Shown: in pieces, positions 12,266 through 26,437 of the stretch
Position numbering within the stretch: the first letter of the stretch is position 1
Layout: each line of letters begins with the position of its first letter
DNA from: Myotis daubentonii
Taxonomy: Eukaryota; Chordata; Mammalia; Chiroptera; Vespertilionidae
Direction of reading: 5' to 3'
Length of the DNA: 64,000 bases
Assembly: GCF_963259705.1 (NCBI RefSeq)
Contig: NC_081847.1
Location: 75,521,469 to 75,585,468, forward strand
Notes under the pieces: generated by a model
Told to the model about the DNA's origin: nothing
What the model saw: the letters and a program-made list of their open reading frames with translations, nothing else
The model's database searches: none
Position numbers and translations under genes: made by a program

Positions 12266-12479
12266 CCTGGGGCCTCTTCTTAGTGCTCCTTCTCCCTTAT
12301 CTCCCCAGCACTTGATAAGGTAGGCAGCCTCCATTTCTGCCCTTCTAGTCTCTCATGCCCTGACATACCTCTATCCCCAACTTCTTAAAATTCTTCTCCT
12401 TTGAACTAAAATATCAATTACTTAATCTAATTACTTATCTGAAATAATCTAAAGCCAAATATGTTTTTCCTGTCTTCTT

Positions 12480-12800
12480 CCTCATGCCCAGATTTCTATA
12501 AATGGTACCAATATCTTCAATTATAACACAACTAAAACTCAAGCTCAAAAATCTAAAGTTCTTTGGCTCCTTTCCTTCCCTCATCAAGACAGCTTGGACC
12601 TACCTCTACAATCCATTCCAATGTTTTAACTTTCACTACCAGTGAGGTAGTCCTTCCTTTCTCCTGCCTGGATTGTCATAATAGTCTCTGAATTGGTCTC
12701 CTTTCTCCAAATATCCTCCATTAGAGTCTGATCATGTCACCACATGACTGAAACCAGCCTATGCAGCCCAGTGACCTCTCTCTAAGAGATGCCAGTTCTG
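12480..12800 (+). repeat. L2-like LINE relic
   Basis: Contains TCTGATCATGTCACCACATG, ACTGAAACC and related blocks that I associate with ancient L2/CR1-type LINE sequence. Assignment from memory, moderate at best. Confidence 0.4.
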
Positions 12801-12973
12801 TTCAGTCAGCCACACTCTATACTTGTCTTACTATATAACCTCCTGGATGACAGAGATCCAAATCATCTTATGAATCGCCTCCAGTAACATTAAAAAAAGG
12901 CAGTGTCTTTAAGCCTGGAAGTTGTTTAAGAATGTTTATAGTCATTCTCTTAACAACAGCTGACAATAATTCA

Positions 12974-13135
<162 letters not shown>

Positions 13136-13559
13136 TTAAAATAAAACAAATAACATTATGTTTATTACATTTGGTGCCATCTATAATGACATCTATTTCC
13201 CTGGTCTCTTAGATGCCTATGTTTCTCCAGGATTACATAACACAAGAACTCAATAAGAATCTGCAATTACCTTTGACAAATAGCCTGTGTACCGGTGCAC
13301 TCTATTATATATTTGTAAGATTGTTCATCAAATTATTATAATTTTGTGACTGATAAATGGGTTGTAGACCTCTATTGCCCAGGCCTGAATCTCCTATGTT
13401 CAGTTGGAAAGCCAATGGGTGAGGCATTTCAGAGCTTAAGGCTCAAACTTTCTTCTTCCCCAAGACTTCTCAAATCATTCCATAGAATAAAGTACAATCT
13501 AGGTCCACTGGGCATCACTACTCAGGGAGTTCAATTAGAATCTTAGTATGGCTTAACTG

Positions 13560-13700
13560 AAAGAGTATGGGCACTAAATCTAGGTCTTCATGGCTTTAAA
13601 TACCTACTTTTAACATATACAAGCTGTGAGACTTCTGTTTTTATATCTAAAAAGAATGTAAAGATTAAATAAAAATGTATTTGGCACATATTAAACCATC
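13560..13700 (-). repeat. MIR SINE relic (diverged)
   Basis: Resembles a reversed MIR: TCTAGGTCTTCATGGCT…AAGCTGTGAGACTTCTG…AAGATTAAATAAAAATGTAT. Heavily diverged. Confidence 0.5.
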
Positions 13701-14170
13701 AACAAATTTCAGGTCCTTTCCTAATCTCCTTTCTTCTCAGTCTTCAATGCTTAAGTACTACTGACAGAATGTGAGCCTCATGATGTTGCATGTGCTCCTC
13801 TCAGAGAGATGAACACATCTCACTCAACAGAGACATATAAGATATTAAATGGTTTTAGACACATACTCTAATTGCCCTTAAATGCTAGTGAAATTTTATT
13901 AAGTCATGCTTTAAACAATTTTTAGTAACATAAGTAAAAACTTACAATGTGCAGTATAAAAAATGACTCAGATTCTATTTAAGTGTTATTGTGTACAGAA
14001 AGGAAAAAAAGACTGGGAGGAAATCCACTAAAATATTAACAGTGGCTATATACTTCCAAAGAGGACATAGGTGATTTAAAATTTCTTCATTATCTGAACT
14101 TTCTAATTCTTTTCTCCCATGAGCAAATTTTATTCACAAAAATACAAATGTTATAAATAAAATAAACTGC

Positions 14171-14372
14171 ACCCTAGCTGGTTTGGTCAGTGGATAGAAC
14201 GGACTGAAGGGTCCCAGGTTCGATTCCGGTCAAGGACATATGCCTGGGTTGTGGGCTCGATCCCCAGTAGGGGCTGTGCAGGAGGCAGCCGATCAATGAT
14301 TCTCTCTCATCATTGATGTTTCTCTCTCTCCCACTCTGAAATCAATAAAAATATATTATATAAAAAAAAAAT
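14171..14372 (+). mobile_element. Ves SINE with internal deletion
   Basis: The forward head CCCTAGCTGGTTTGGTCAGT leads to GATAGAACGGACTGAAGGGT: about a dozen bases between the A box and the anticodon-like region are missing compared with the other copies here. The B box GGTTCGATTCCGG and A-rich tail are intact. Confidence 0.9.
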
Positions 14373-14556
14373 GTGCCACTTGAAAATAAGATTTCATTCA
14401 ATTATACAGCATATTAAGAAAATGAGAGAGCACATTACCAATTATATGGGAATAAATCATTTGAAACAAGTCCTGTTACCAGGGAGATCAAAGGTCTAGC
14501 CAAACTTTTTTCATATATGGCATGCACCTGAGTTTTATTATATTTATTTAACATTG

Positions 14557-14597
14557 CGGGGGGTGGGGGGGGGGAGGGCGGGGGCGGGGGGAAGGGA
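14557..14597 (+). repeat. G-rich low-complexity tract
   Basis: About 40 bases of nearly uninterrupted G runs, with at least four runs of three or more G. It could form a G-quadruplex on the + strand, which is the template strand for RALGAPB, so the RNA is C-rich. Confidence 0.8.
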
Positions 14598-14910
14598 GGA
14601 CAATTATTCAGAACGGTAGTTCTTAATTATAAGTGGATACCAGAAACACCTGGAAAGCTTTTTAAAAATACATCTGCCTTGAAGATGTCTTTAAAGAGTA
14701 ATTAGTGAATCTAAAAGTCTAGGCTCCTAAGATCATTTAGATGTAAAGCCCCTGACTGAGACCCTGGTTAGGATCAAAAATATTTATTTTTTTCTGCAAC
14801 TTTTGTGGGAACTTTTTAACCTTTAAATCATAGTGTGCACACATGCACACGCACACATACATATCCACACACTCATGCCTAGTCACTTCCCTGTAACTTC
14901 TGATGGATAC

Positions 14911-15017
14911 CTTCTGATTTGCTTTTGCTCCTCTGGGTAAAAGGCAAAGCTGTTGTGCCCATGCAAGTCTTCCAGACATTCCCCGAACCAGCACAGTGAC
15001 AGAGGGAAAAAAATCAT
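14911..15017 (-). CDS. RALGAPB: RALGAPB exon w18
   Basis: 107 bp; enters with two bases completing a codon and leaves in phase 0. Acceptor TTCTAG, donor GTATCC, weak at +4 to +6. Encodes [20 protein letters not shown] then [13 protein letters not shown]. The first codon is completed by the last base of w17 (A+AT, Asn). Confidence 0.96.
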
Positions 15018-15107
15018 CTAGAATAAGAAGATGTAAAAGGTTTTATTTCAGACAATCATTTAAAATACACCTGTTATCAACTGCAGAGCTTCTAATAAAG
15101 CCCAATA

Positions 15108-15374
15108 CAGTGTTGCCCAAACTTTCATCCTTTGTGTACCACCTCGGTGGTTTCTCATATCCATGTAGTCTTATTTTATATGAACCACTTTCTTTCCTTT
15201 TTTTTTTTAACTTAAATTTATTTTCAAAGGAAATTGTATATCTCTACTTCAAATAGAAAATCATAATTTTGGTGTGCTAATTATGTATTTTTTAACACAT
15301 TTAAAAATACATAAAATACTAACTTCATCTCACATACCTCCAATGGTACACATACACATTTTTGAGAAACACTG
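15108..15374. repeat. hAT-Charlie-like relic
   Basis: Starts CAGTGTTGCCCAAACTTTCA and ends TTTTGAGAAACACTG, an imperfect inverted pair typical of old hAT elements. No 8-bp target duplication is visible. No coding capacity. Confidence 0.45.
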
Positions 15375-15945
15375 TCCTGGCAAGTATTTTTAATTCCAAT
15401 GTTGGGAATAACCCAAGTGCAGGAAGACAGACTAGACTGGTTGCTTGCAGTGCTGCTACATTCACCCATGTCTTTGTGTACCACTGTCCACTGAAGGCAG
15501 GCACTGTTCCATCCCACCGCAAGTTCAGGGGCAGGGAAAGGCAGGTAAAGAACTCAGGATGGACTTCCTGAGTAACCCAGATCCTTCTTCTTTTCTTAGT
15601 CTCCAATGGGGGAGTCAAAGTTGTTCACAATTCTCTCTCATTTCCTCTATTAGCTATTAGAATAAACTATTAAGATATCCTTGTAAATCTGTAAATCCTA
15701 ATAGTTTATTTTTTATTTTTGGTAGACTTCTGATGAAATGTAATTGCTTGGAATGAGAGTAGGGGAATCCTAAAAAATCTGGAAAAGGCCAGGACACCCA
15801 GAGGGGATAATGGGATTTTACAGACTCCTCAGCAGGCTGCTTAGGAGTAGAAGGAATCATAATATTAGGCAGAAGACAGGGAATAAGAGTCAAGCAAAAC
15901 CTAGGTCTGGGATAGAGAAGGAAAAGAGAAGACTTGGGATCAGCA

Positions 15946-15993
15946 CTTCTGGAGTTGGGCAATTATTAAAAGCCCCATCTATTCCATATTAAA
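15946..15993 (+). repeat. 48-bp inverted repeat, left arm
   Basis: Begins CTTCTGGAGTTGGGCAATTA and ends CCATATTAAA. The right arm at 16743-16790 is its reverse complement with 47 of 48 positions matching. The arms are separated by 749 bases. Neither arm matches a repeat family I know. Confidence 0.9.
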
Positions 15994-16229
15994 ATCTCTG
16001 TATCTTACCACAACACAATGGGAACCTATGATGATATTCATTTACCCTTGAACTTCGGGGAAATGTCTAATTTTTATGGATTTATGAGATCCTACTTATA
16101 TATTCTCTCAAGAATTTGCATAGGACTCTAAGACCCGTTCACCTTTGTGAAGGTAAGAAGGCAAATCTTTAAGTAAGAAAACCCTATCACTGAGGGGCAA
16201 TGATAACAAAGGGACGGTATGAGGTTCAG

Positions 16230-16350
16230 AAAATTTGGATTCTAGTTCTAGTCATACTACTCAAGTGGACAAGCCTCAGTTTCTTCACCTGTAAATAAGG
16301 GAACTGTACTAGTGATTCCCTGGGTCCCTGTATGCCCACAGATTCTGTAA
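16230..16350 (-). repeat. MIR SINE relic
   Basis: GGATTCTAGTTCTAGTCATA, CCTCAGTTTCTTCACCTGTA and AATAAGGGAACTGTACTAG are a reversed MIR core, in the loop of the 48-bp inverted repeat. Confidence 0.8.
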
Positions 16351-16742
16351 CCTTCACTTTCTTCCGCCTTTCTAGCAATAAGAGTCTGAGAACATGCTTC
16401 CTTTATATACTGGCTTTACATACATCAGGAAAAAAATGTATTTTCAGTAGTCTTGCTTATAGTGGTAATCACATACTTTGAGATGGTTTATATTTAGGGG
16501 AGGAAGAAGAGGAAAACAGTGAATGTTGTGTCCACAGAAAATCATTGAAGGGTTTTCAGGGCACTGGCACATGGTCAGATCTGTATCTGAGGATGAATAC
16601 AACGGTAGCAGCAAGAAGGATGGAGACAAGGGTAACAAATTTCGGAATTGGAAGGAGAGTGTATCAGACCAGACAGGAAACCACAGCAATAATCTAGGTA
16701 AGAAATAATAAGGCCCTGCATTTGAATATACTGGGAGAGCAG

Positions 16743-16790
16743 TTTAATATGGAATAGATGGGGCCTTTAATAATTGCCCAACTCCAGAAG
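16743..16790 (-). repeat. 48-bp inverted repeat, right arm
   Basis: Reverse complement of 15946-15993 with one mismatch (A versus G in the AAAGCCCC / AAGGCCCC part). Similarity stops at the arm edges, with no shared outer flank. Confidence 0.9.
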
Positions 16791-17105
16791 AAAAAAGAAA
16801 AGAGTCACTGGGTAGGTAGAAATCAATTATATAAGGGAATAACAGAAAAAAACAGGCAAGACAAAGATGACTCCTCAAATTTCCACCTCTAAGGGTGAGA
16901 CCAGTGACTGAAATAGAACACTGTGGAGTGGGGCAGGATCCAAAGTTCAAGAAGAAAGGAAAAGTAATAATGATTTTTAAACATAGTAAAAAAAGAACAA
17001 CAGAAAATGGCCCACTAAAATAAATATTTTATAAAACTTATAGAGCTCTTTTCTGATATTCCAGATACACATTAAGGGCCTCTAAAAGATTCTATATAAT
17101 GTGTA

Positions 17106-17372
17106 CAGTGGGGTCTTGACTTACGAGTGTCCCGACTAACGAGTTTTTCGAGGTACGAGCTGTCTCTCGGTCGATTTTTTGCTTTGAGTTGCGAGCTAAC
17201 ATTCGGGTTACGAGCCAGCTTCAGATACCCCACCGCTAGTTGGCGCAGCGAACGCCACAACATCAGCCCAGCATCACGTGTCTCACTCATTCACTGTTGA
17301 TTTGACATACGAGTATTTAAGTTATGAGCTCCGTCACAGAACGAATTAAACTCGTAAGTCAAGGCCCCACTG
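17106..17372. mobile_element. Tigger/mariner-type MITE, copy 1 (267 bp)
   Basis: Long terminal inverted repeats CAGTGGGGTCTTGACTTACG and, from the right end, CAGTGGGGCCTTGACTTACG, flanked by TA on both sides (17104-17105, 17373-17374). No transposase frame. The sister copy is at 30627-30906. Confidence 0.9.
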
Positions 17373-17445
17373 TATATTCCATTTTCTGACCTTCCGTTTT
17401 TCATTCGTTATTATCCCACAGCTAGACATCTTTCTGACAAATTCA

Positions 17446-17796
<351 letters not shown>

Positions 17797-17895
17797 TCAT
17801 GTATTAATGTGTCCTTCTGCACTTTTGATTTTAATCGACCTGGCCATGCTTCCACTCTGCGGGTCAGATTTATTCCCTGTGGTGGATGCCTTGAT

Positions 17896-18306
17896 GTGCC
17901 GTCCAGATTGCCCCCTCCACTGAAAGATTCACTCCCCTAGTTGCAGGAAGATGGTGGCCACAACTTTCAGCTGATCTCTTTCCAAGAGGTGCCCTGGGCC
18001 AACAAGAACCACCTCACCTAAGATCACAGCTACCTCCTGGGCCAGTCCATACCCAACGAATGGCTGATGCAGGGGTATAAAGTTTCAGTCCTCTTGCCCC
18101 AATTTCAGAAAACTCTGAAGTGCCAACTCAGTTCCAGATCTCTTTGTTGTGACTGCATCACAATTTAGTTCTTCCCTATGAGGGAGTGAAGGAATATTGC
18201 TTCCTTCTCTCCTTCATAGGGCTTGATCCTGAGAGCACTTTCCAATAAACTTTTTTGCAAGCAAATTTCCCTCTCGGAGTTTGCTACCCAGGGAACCTAA
18301 TCAACT
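17896..18306 (+). repeat. Ancient LTR-like relic (ERVL type suspected)
   Basis: Shows a plausible LTR layout: TATA-like GGGGTATAAAG near 18073, a polyadenylation signal AATAAA near 18244, and a downstream block TTGCAAGCAAATTTCCCTCT with GGGAACCTAATCAACTA. No internal retroviral genes are attached. Family assignment is uncertain. Confidence 0.45.
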
Positions 18307-18639
18307 ACACTTCCAAAGCACCTAAAGATAAAGATACATTAAAAATTTTTGTGTGTTCCATCTTTCAAAATTATGCTAGCTAAAGCATTCTAGAGCTAGA
18401 AAAGGATAAACCAAACCTGCTCAAATTTTCAGATGAGGAAACTCAGGCTCAGAAGAGATAAGTGATCATTTAAAAGACCAGAGTAGCTATTGTCCTCATT
18501 TTCCAGATAAGAAATTTGATTCATTAATAGTTACACTTTGCAAAACTGTTATAATTATCAAATGAGAATATATAAAAGAACTGATTTGGACATTGGAATT
18601 CAACTGATCAAGCCTTAACATTCAGATATGTTTATATTC

Positions 18640-18800
18640 ATAAAGATTTTTGCATACATTCAACAAATAACATACATAATACTTCACACATATTATTTTA
18701 TTTAGTTACCATAGCAACCCTGAGATAGATAGCACTATTATTCCCATTTTATAATGAAGAAATTGAAGCACAGAGAGAATGTATCTTGTAATGAAAACAT
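18640..18800 (+). repeat. MIR SINE relic
   Basis: GCAACCCTGAGATAGATAGC, ATTATTCCCATTTTATAATG and TTGAAGCACAGAGAGAATG are the MIR core. A shorter MIR piece (GATGAGGAAACTCAGGCTCA) lies at about 18430-18470. Confidence 0.8.
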
Positions 18801-19658
18801 AAGATTTTATCTTGTGGTCCTAATATTATTACCTGACCTTTCATATGTAACTCATTTGGAAAGGTAATATTCCCCAACACCACTTTTATCATCTCAATCC
18901 TCACCTTGAGTAGCATCTCCTTTTCTCTTTAATTCTAATGCTTGAACTCAAACATTTCTGATAATGAAAGGCAACATTGCTCAATATATTTTTTCCTTCT
19001 ATTTCTCTCTTCCTAAGAGGAGGACTATCTAAGAATTTCAAGGACCAGGAAAATTTCATGATGGATCAAGCCTAAGGTTTTGTGAATCATAGGTAACATA
19101 CCAGTAATGGGAACATGTGGCTTTGGTTTTCTAAAAACGGGATGAAGATGGCTGTCACAAAGCATATGAATCATGTGAGCTTGCTTGTGTTCTATGCAAG
19201 GTTCTAAGACATTATCAAATAGGTTGCTCACCAGGGAATAGGTCACTAAGATCAAATCTCACCAGCCTAACTACATTTTCTCTTCTTGATGGTGATTAAA
19301 CTGGAAAGGCAGAGAATTACTTTGAAATCAAGACATGTGAGTATTTGAGTGTATCATGATAAACCTACAGATAAGATTTTAAAATACCTGTGGACCTGAA
19401 GGCAAATTTCCTATGATGTGCTTTGTGAGTTTACCTTTCCTTCAATATTTTTATCAATGCCTTTGATTAGGACACACAAGGTAGGCTCATTAAATCTGTA
19501 GTTGACCAAAAGTTGAGCTGCAGAGTTAATATACCAAAGCTGGGATCCAAAAAAATCTTAAAGGACTAAAATAAGTAAATAAATAGATAGGAAGATAGAT
19601 AAATAAATAAAGCAAACCTTACAGGAAAAAAATTTCAGGTTTAAATATAAAGTTCTGT

Positions 19659-19897
19659 CCTAGCTGGTTTGGCTCAGTGGATAGAGCGTCAGCCTGCGGA
19701 CTGAAGGGTCCCAGGTTCGATTCTGGTCAAGGGCATGTACCTTGGTAGCGGGCACATCTCCAGTGGGGGGGTGGGGGGGTGCAGGAGGCAGCTGATACAA
19801 TGTTTCTCTCTCATCGATGTTTCTAACTCTCTATCCCTATCCCTTCCTCTCTGTAAAAAATCAATAAAGTATACTTTAAAAAATAAATAAATAAAAT
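19659..19897 (+). mobile_element. Ves SINE
   Basis: Perfect 10-bp target duplication AAAGTTCTGT (19649-19658, 19898-19907). The head has CTAGCTGGTTTGGCTCAGTG; the tail ends in an AAATA repeat. A G-run expansion interrupts the middle (about 19768-19780). Confidence 0.95.
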
Positions 19898-19960
19898 AAA
19901 GTTCTGTACATTGCATGCAAATGCCCTCCAACAGACGAAAGACTCAAAAGATTTTGCAGA

Positions 19961-20179
19961 GCCGAAACCGGTTTGGCTCGGTGGATAGAGCGTCAGCCTG
20001 CGGACTCAAGGGTCCCAGGTTCGATCCCGGTCAAGGGCATGTACCTGGGTTGCAGGCATATCCCCAGTGGGAGATGTGCAGGAGGCAGCTGATCGATGTT
20101 TCTCTCTCATCGATGTTTCTAACTCTCTATCTCTCTCCCTTCCTCTCTGTGAAAAATCAATAAAATATATTTTTAAAAA
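19961..20179 (+). mobile_element. Ves SINE
   Basis: Perfect 15-bp target duplication AAAAGATTTTGCAGA (19946-19960, 20180-20194). The head has GGTTTGGCTCGGTGGATAGA, then GGTTCGATCCCGG, and an A tail. It lies about 50 bp beyond the previous SINE in the same orientation. Confidence 0.95.
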
Positions 20180-22289
20180 AAAAGATTTTGCAGAATTAAT
20201 GCAAATCAATAGGTTGCCAAAAATCCAATGTAGTCTCCAAGTACATTTAAATGAAAATATAATATTTTACAGAGTCTAAAATATCAGTCCACATCTAGCA
20301 TATTATACTCAGCAAATGATCTTTAAGAGGTGCATAGTCAAAGCTACGCCATTAAGAGGAGAATGACCAGGACGACAAAGATACTTGGTTCCCCTGTCAT
20401 ATAAAAAATAGTTGAAAGTACTGGAAGAAATGAATCAGAGAACGAACATTGTCTTTCAGACATACTGTTTAGAAAAAAAATTTGAATCAGAACCAATGAG
20501 TAGGAGTTAAAGTGGGAGAGATTTCAGTTCAATGTAAACATCAGATTTTTAACAATTAAAATGAAATGGGTAACCTTGGGGGTCAGATATCCCAGAATCA
20601 GAAGCTAAATAACAAGTCTGTCTTAAAGTGACTTAAGCGGAGGGGCTGCTGAAATGACTTCCAAGAGCCCTAATTCTGGATTTATATCAGTACACCAAGG
20701 GAGAAAACCCAAGCAGGCAATCTATACTCCATTACTGTCTACTGTGTGCTCAGCATGGTGCATGGTGCATGGTGTGAAGAACAAACTTGGCCTCTACCCA
20801 GGTTGAGAAGAACACTGGCATGTATCAGACATAACCAGGTATGAGAATTCCATGCTCTACAGTAGGGTCAGACTGAATGAGCATCCAGGTACAGAAAAGA
20901 GTCATCATGCAGAAGCAGAACAACCAAAGAAGGTCCCATGGAGGTAGCTAGATTTGAGGTGAGCACTGACCAACGGAAGATGTGGCCTAGAGAAGAGCGA
21001 AGTCCTGAAAACCAGGGGTCGTATATAGACAGGAATGAGTATGCCCTGTTCACGGCCATGAGTGGCTTTCATGGCAAAATGGATGTGCTGTGAAAGATCA
21101 GACAGTTCAAGTGGGGGAAGAATAAAGAGGCCCTTGAAAATCAGACTGCAGCATTCACAGAATATTCAGTTTTCTATCACTCAAGCAGCAGAATAAGAAG
21201 TTCAGCAATAGAATGCAAAATGAACTAGAAAGGTAGGAGACTGAAAACAAGAAAATCAGGCAAGAAGAAAGGGTCTCGGCCAAGATGCTATCTGAGGTTA
21301 GAGAAAATGGAGGAAACACTTTCGAAAGTAAAGTTTATTAGACTCAGTCGCTAGCTTCATATGGGGAATGACATATAAATAAAAAAAGCCAAAGTTCTGT
21401 GTGCATAACTGGAAAACAGCAGTGATACGGAGATAAAGCTATAATTGTAAAGGAACAGAGAATTTGGTTTTGGACATATTTCATGATGATAAGACTATTC
21501 AAAGCACTCTTCAAGACTGGATAAGTTGCCAGTAGAGACAAGGCTAGATTCGGGAGTCGCATCCCAGGGCTCTCTTCTTTTATAATGCTTTTAAATATAT
21601 TTCTATTAGTACACCAAGAGGAAAAAACCATCCCGGCAATCTCAACTGTGGTCTTCTCTCTGAACGCTTATTATTTCTAGTACTCATTCATATTTTTCTG
21701 ATTTTCTAGCTATTAGCCAAACCTTCAAAAAGTCATTAAGAGCCAGCATTAGCATAGTAACAGGACTAAACTAAAGCCAGTACTCTTTTAAAACTACTGA
21801 ATGACCTAAACCCATGAGAAACAGAAAAAAATCCAACTTTATTGTATGTATCCTAAGTTATCAACACACTACTGAACTCAAAAGATTCTGAGATCTTGGT
21901 AAGGGCTGATTTATGTACATATCTTCAAGCAGTCTTATCTACCACATTACTAAGCCCAAGATGAGCCAACCCAGACTGACATGACATTGCTCCTTCCTGC
22001 TTTTTTATTGGTCTGGGTCTTCATCTACATTTATCCTGTGGTAAGCACCATCTTTCCATCTGTACTGATTCAACCTAATCTTCACCACTTACCTCTTCCT
22101 CACAGTTCATAAATGTGCCTAAACTGCCTTCTTTACATCCTTCTACTTATATCACTTATCAGCCAAATGCAAAGTCTCTCAACTCTTTCTGTTACTTTTT
22201 ACCAACCTATCTCTATTCCTTCACTACTAAAATACTGAACAGGAATCTTCTCTTGCTGACTTACCCAACCTGGAGTCTGGCTTATAGCT

Positions 22290-22585
22290 CAAACATTACT
22301 CATCCTCTAAAAGTTAGGTCCAATGTCATTTTCCCCAGGAATCTTATTTCGATTTGCCCTTATCTGGAAGTATTCATTTCCTCCTTCCAACTCCCCAGCA
22401 TTTTATTTGTACTTCCTTCTCTTTGAGCACTTATTGTCCATGTTAATAGTACAGCTACTTGTGTTTATATTTTACCTTCCCTAGTGGATAAGAAGCTCTT
22501 TGAGGATGGTAAATCTGATTTTTCATTGTGATCCTATTACCAGTTCATAAGAGGGAGTTCCTAAAACTTGGATGAATGAACCTTT
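22290..22585 (+). repeat. L2 LINE relic
   Basis: Diverged L2 3' region including AGTGGATAAGAAGCTCTTTG and a downstream AATGAATGAACC-like end. Ancient. Confidence 0.55.
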
Positions 22586-22853
22586 AATATAGTATAATAT
22601 AAATGGTGTAACAGAGAATACAGGCCACTGAACTAGAAAGTAAGAGACCTGACAGTGTGACCCAGACAGATCCTGTCTCTGGATGCAGGCATCAAGTCAG
22701 GATGTGGAATTAGGCTCTCCAAAATCCTTTCCAACTCTAACATGGTATGACCTGAATTAATGTCAATCAACATAAAAAAAACGACCTCAACTCTCAGGCC
22801 CAAGTTCCTGGTTTCTTTCTTTCAAAAAAAAAGACATTTTCTTCCCTAGTTTA

Positions 22854-24605
<1,752 letters not shown>

Positions 24606-25338
24606 TTAGCCAGGAACCATTATACAAGTTTTAAAGCATCTGCACTGAGGCCTGGCCTTTCTGAGAATGTAACACACCACAGGAAACCTTGCTTCTAAAA
24701 CATTATTTATATAGAAAATCAGACTATTCATAGGTATTATAATACTCTATATAAAAATAGAGGGCATTTTTCAAATCTTAAAGTAGTATTTCATTTTAGT
24801 ATACTTTTTCATGTCCTAAAACCTAAACTCATAGGATGCATCTACTCACCATTGCCAGAGATCAAAAGAATAGCTGGCAATAGAACATATATACATTTTT
24901 TGAACCCCCCAACCCAATCCCACAATGATGTTATGGGGCTATAAAGTTCTATGGGCAGCTGCCCAGAGGTATAATCAACATACAGTAAACTAGACATATT
25001 TAAAGTGTACACTTTAATAAATTTCGGCATAAGTATATATCTGTGAACTATCACCACAATCAAGATAGTGGATATATCCATCACCCCCAAAATCTCATGT
25101 AGCTTGTAATTCTTCCTCCGACTCCCTTTATCCTTCTCCCTAGATTACTGATGATCTGCTATCACTATAGGTTAACTAGCATAATTATTTTGAGATTTAT
25201 CCACAATTTTGGGTATGTGTATCAAATGCTCATTCCTTTTTATTTCTGTGTAGTATTCTACTGCACGGCTATTGCACAATTTATCCAGTCATCCACTGAC
25301 TGACATTTGGGTTGTTTCTGGTCATATGATTCTGGGTA

Positions 25339-25526
25339 TCTATAATAATAAAAGCACAATATGCTAATTAGACCAGACATCCTTCCGGACCACCTTCTGG
25401 ACACAGCCGGGGCTGCAAGAGAAGCCCGGGTCCCAGGAGCCTGCCGTTGGCCAGAGGGAAGCTGGTGCCAGCAGCTGGGGGAAGGAAGGCCTACTCTTGC
25501 ATGAATTTTGTGCATCGGGCCTCTAG
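25339..25526 (+). mobile_element. Helitron (HeliBat-type, non-autonomous), 188 bp
   Basis: Starts TCTATAATAATAAAAGCACA and ends in the 3' hairpin and TGCATCGGGCCTCTAG. Helitrons start with TC, end with CTAG and insert between A and T without duplication; both edges fit. No Rep/helicase frame. Confidence 0.95.
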
Positions 25527-26037
25527 TCCTATATAATAAAAGGCCAATATGCAAATCGACTGAACAGCAGAATGACCGGTCACTATGATATGTACCAACC
25601 ACCAGGGGGCAGACACTCAACGCAGGAGCTGCTCCCAGGTGGTCAGTGTGCTCCCACAGGGGGAGTGCTGCTCAGCCAGAAGCCCTGAGCTGGGCTCACA
25701 GGCTGGCAAGCGCAACAGCAATGACAGGAGCCTCTTCCACCTCTAAGGCAGTGCTAAGGAGCAGCGAGCCTGGCTTCTGGCTGGCGAGCGCAGTGGCAGT
25801 GGCGGGAGCCTCTCCTGCCTCCACTGCAGGCGGATGGTAAGGAGCGAGGGGTCCCAAACTATGAGAGCCCCAGATTGCGAGAGTGATGTCTGACTGCCAG
25901 CTTACGCCCAATCCCCAGGAATAGCCAGCAAGCGGACATCCCCCGAGGGCTCCCAGCCTGCAAGAGGGCGCAGGCTGAGCTGAGGGACCAACCCCCGTGC
26001 CCCCTGAGGGCACAAATCTCGTGCACCGGGCCTCTAG
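25527..26037 (+). mobile_element. Helitron (HeliBat-type), 511 bp, abutting the previous one
   Basis: Starts TCCTATATAATAAAAGGCCA at the first base after the CTAG of the neighbouring element and ends GTGCACCGGGCCTCTAG. The interior shares GGGGGCAGACACTCA and TCCCACAGGGGGAG blocks with the Helitron at 61653-62250. Confidence 0.95.
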
Positions 26038-26437
26038 TTACAAATAAAGTTGCTATGAACATTCATGTACAAGTCTTTGTATGGATATATGCTCCCAGTA
26101 GTGGAGTGATTGGGTCATATGATAGACGTATGTTTAACTTTTTAAGGAACTGCCAAGCTGTTTTCTAAAATGGCTGTCCCATTTAACATTCCCTTCAATA
26201 GTACTGGAAATTCCAGTTCCTTCACATCCTCACCTACATTTGGTATGGTCAGTCTTTTCAATTTTAGCCATCCTAATAGGTATGGAGTGGTAACTCATAG
26301 TGTTTTAATTGCATTTTCCTAATAACTAGTGATATTGAGCATCTTTTCATGTGCTTATTTGCGATATGTATATTTTCTTTGGTAAAGTGTCTGCTCAAAT
26401 CTTTTCCCCATTTTTTAATTGGGTTGTTTGTTGTATT

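Noticed and set aside
17896..18306. Possible intact endogenous retrovirus
   Set aside because: Only an LTR-like piece is visible; no gag, pol or env similarity next to it.
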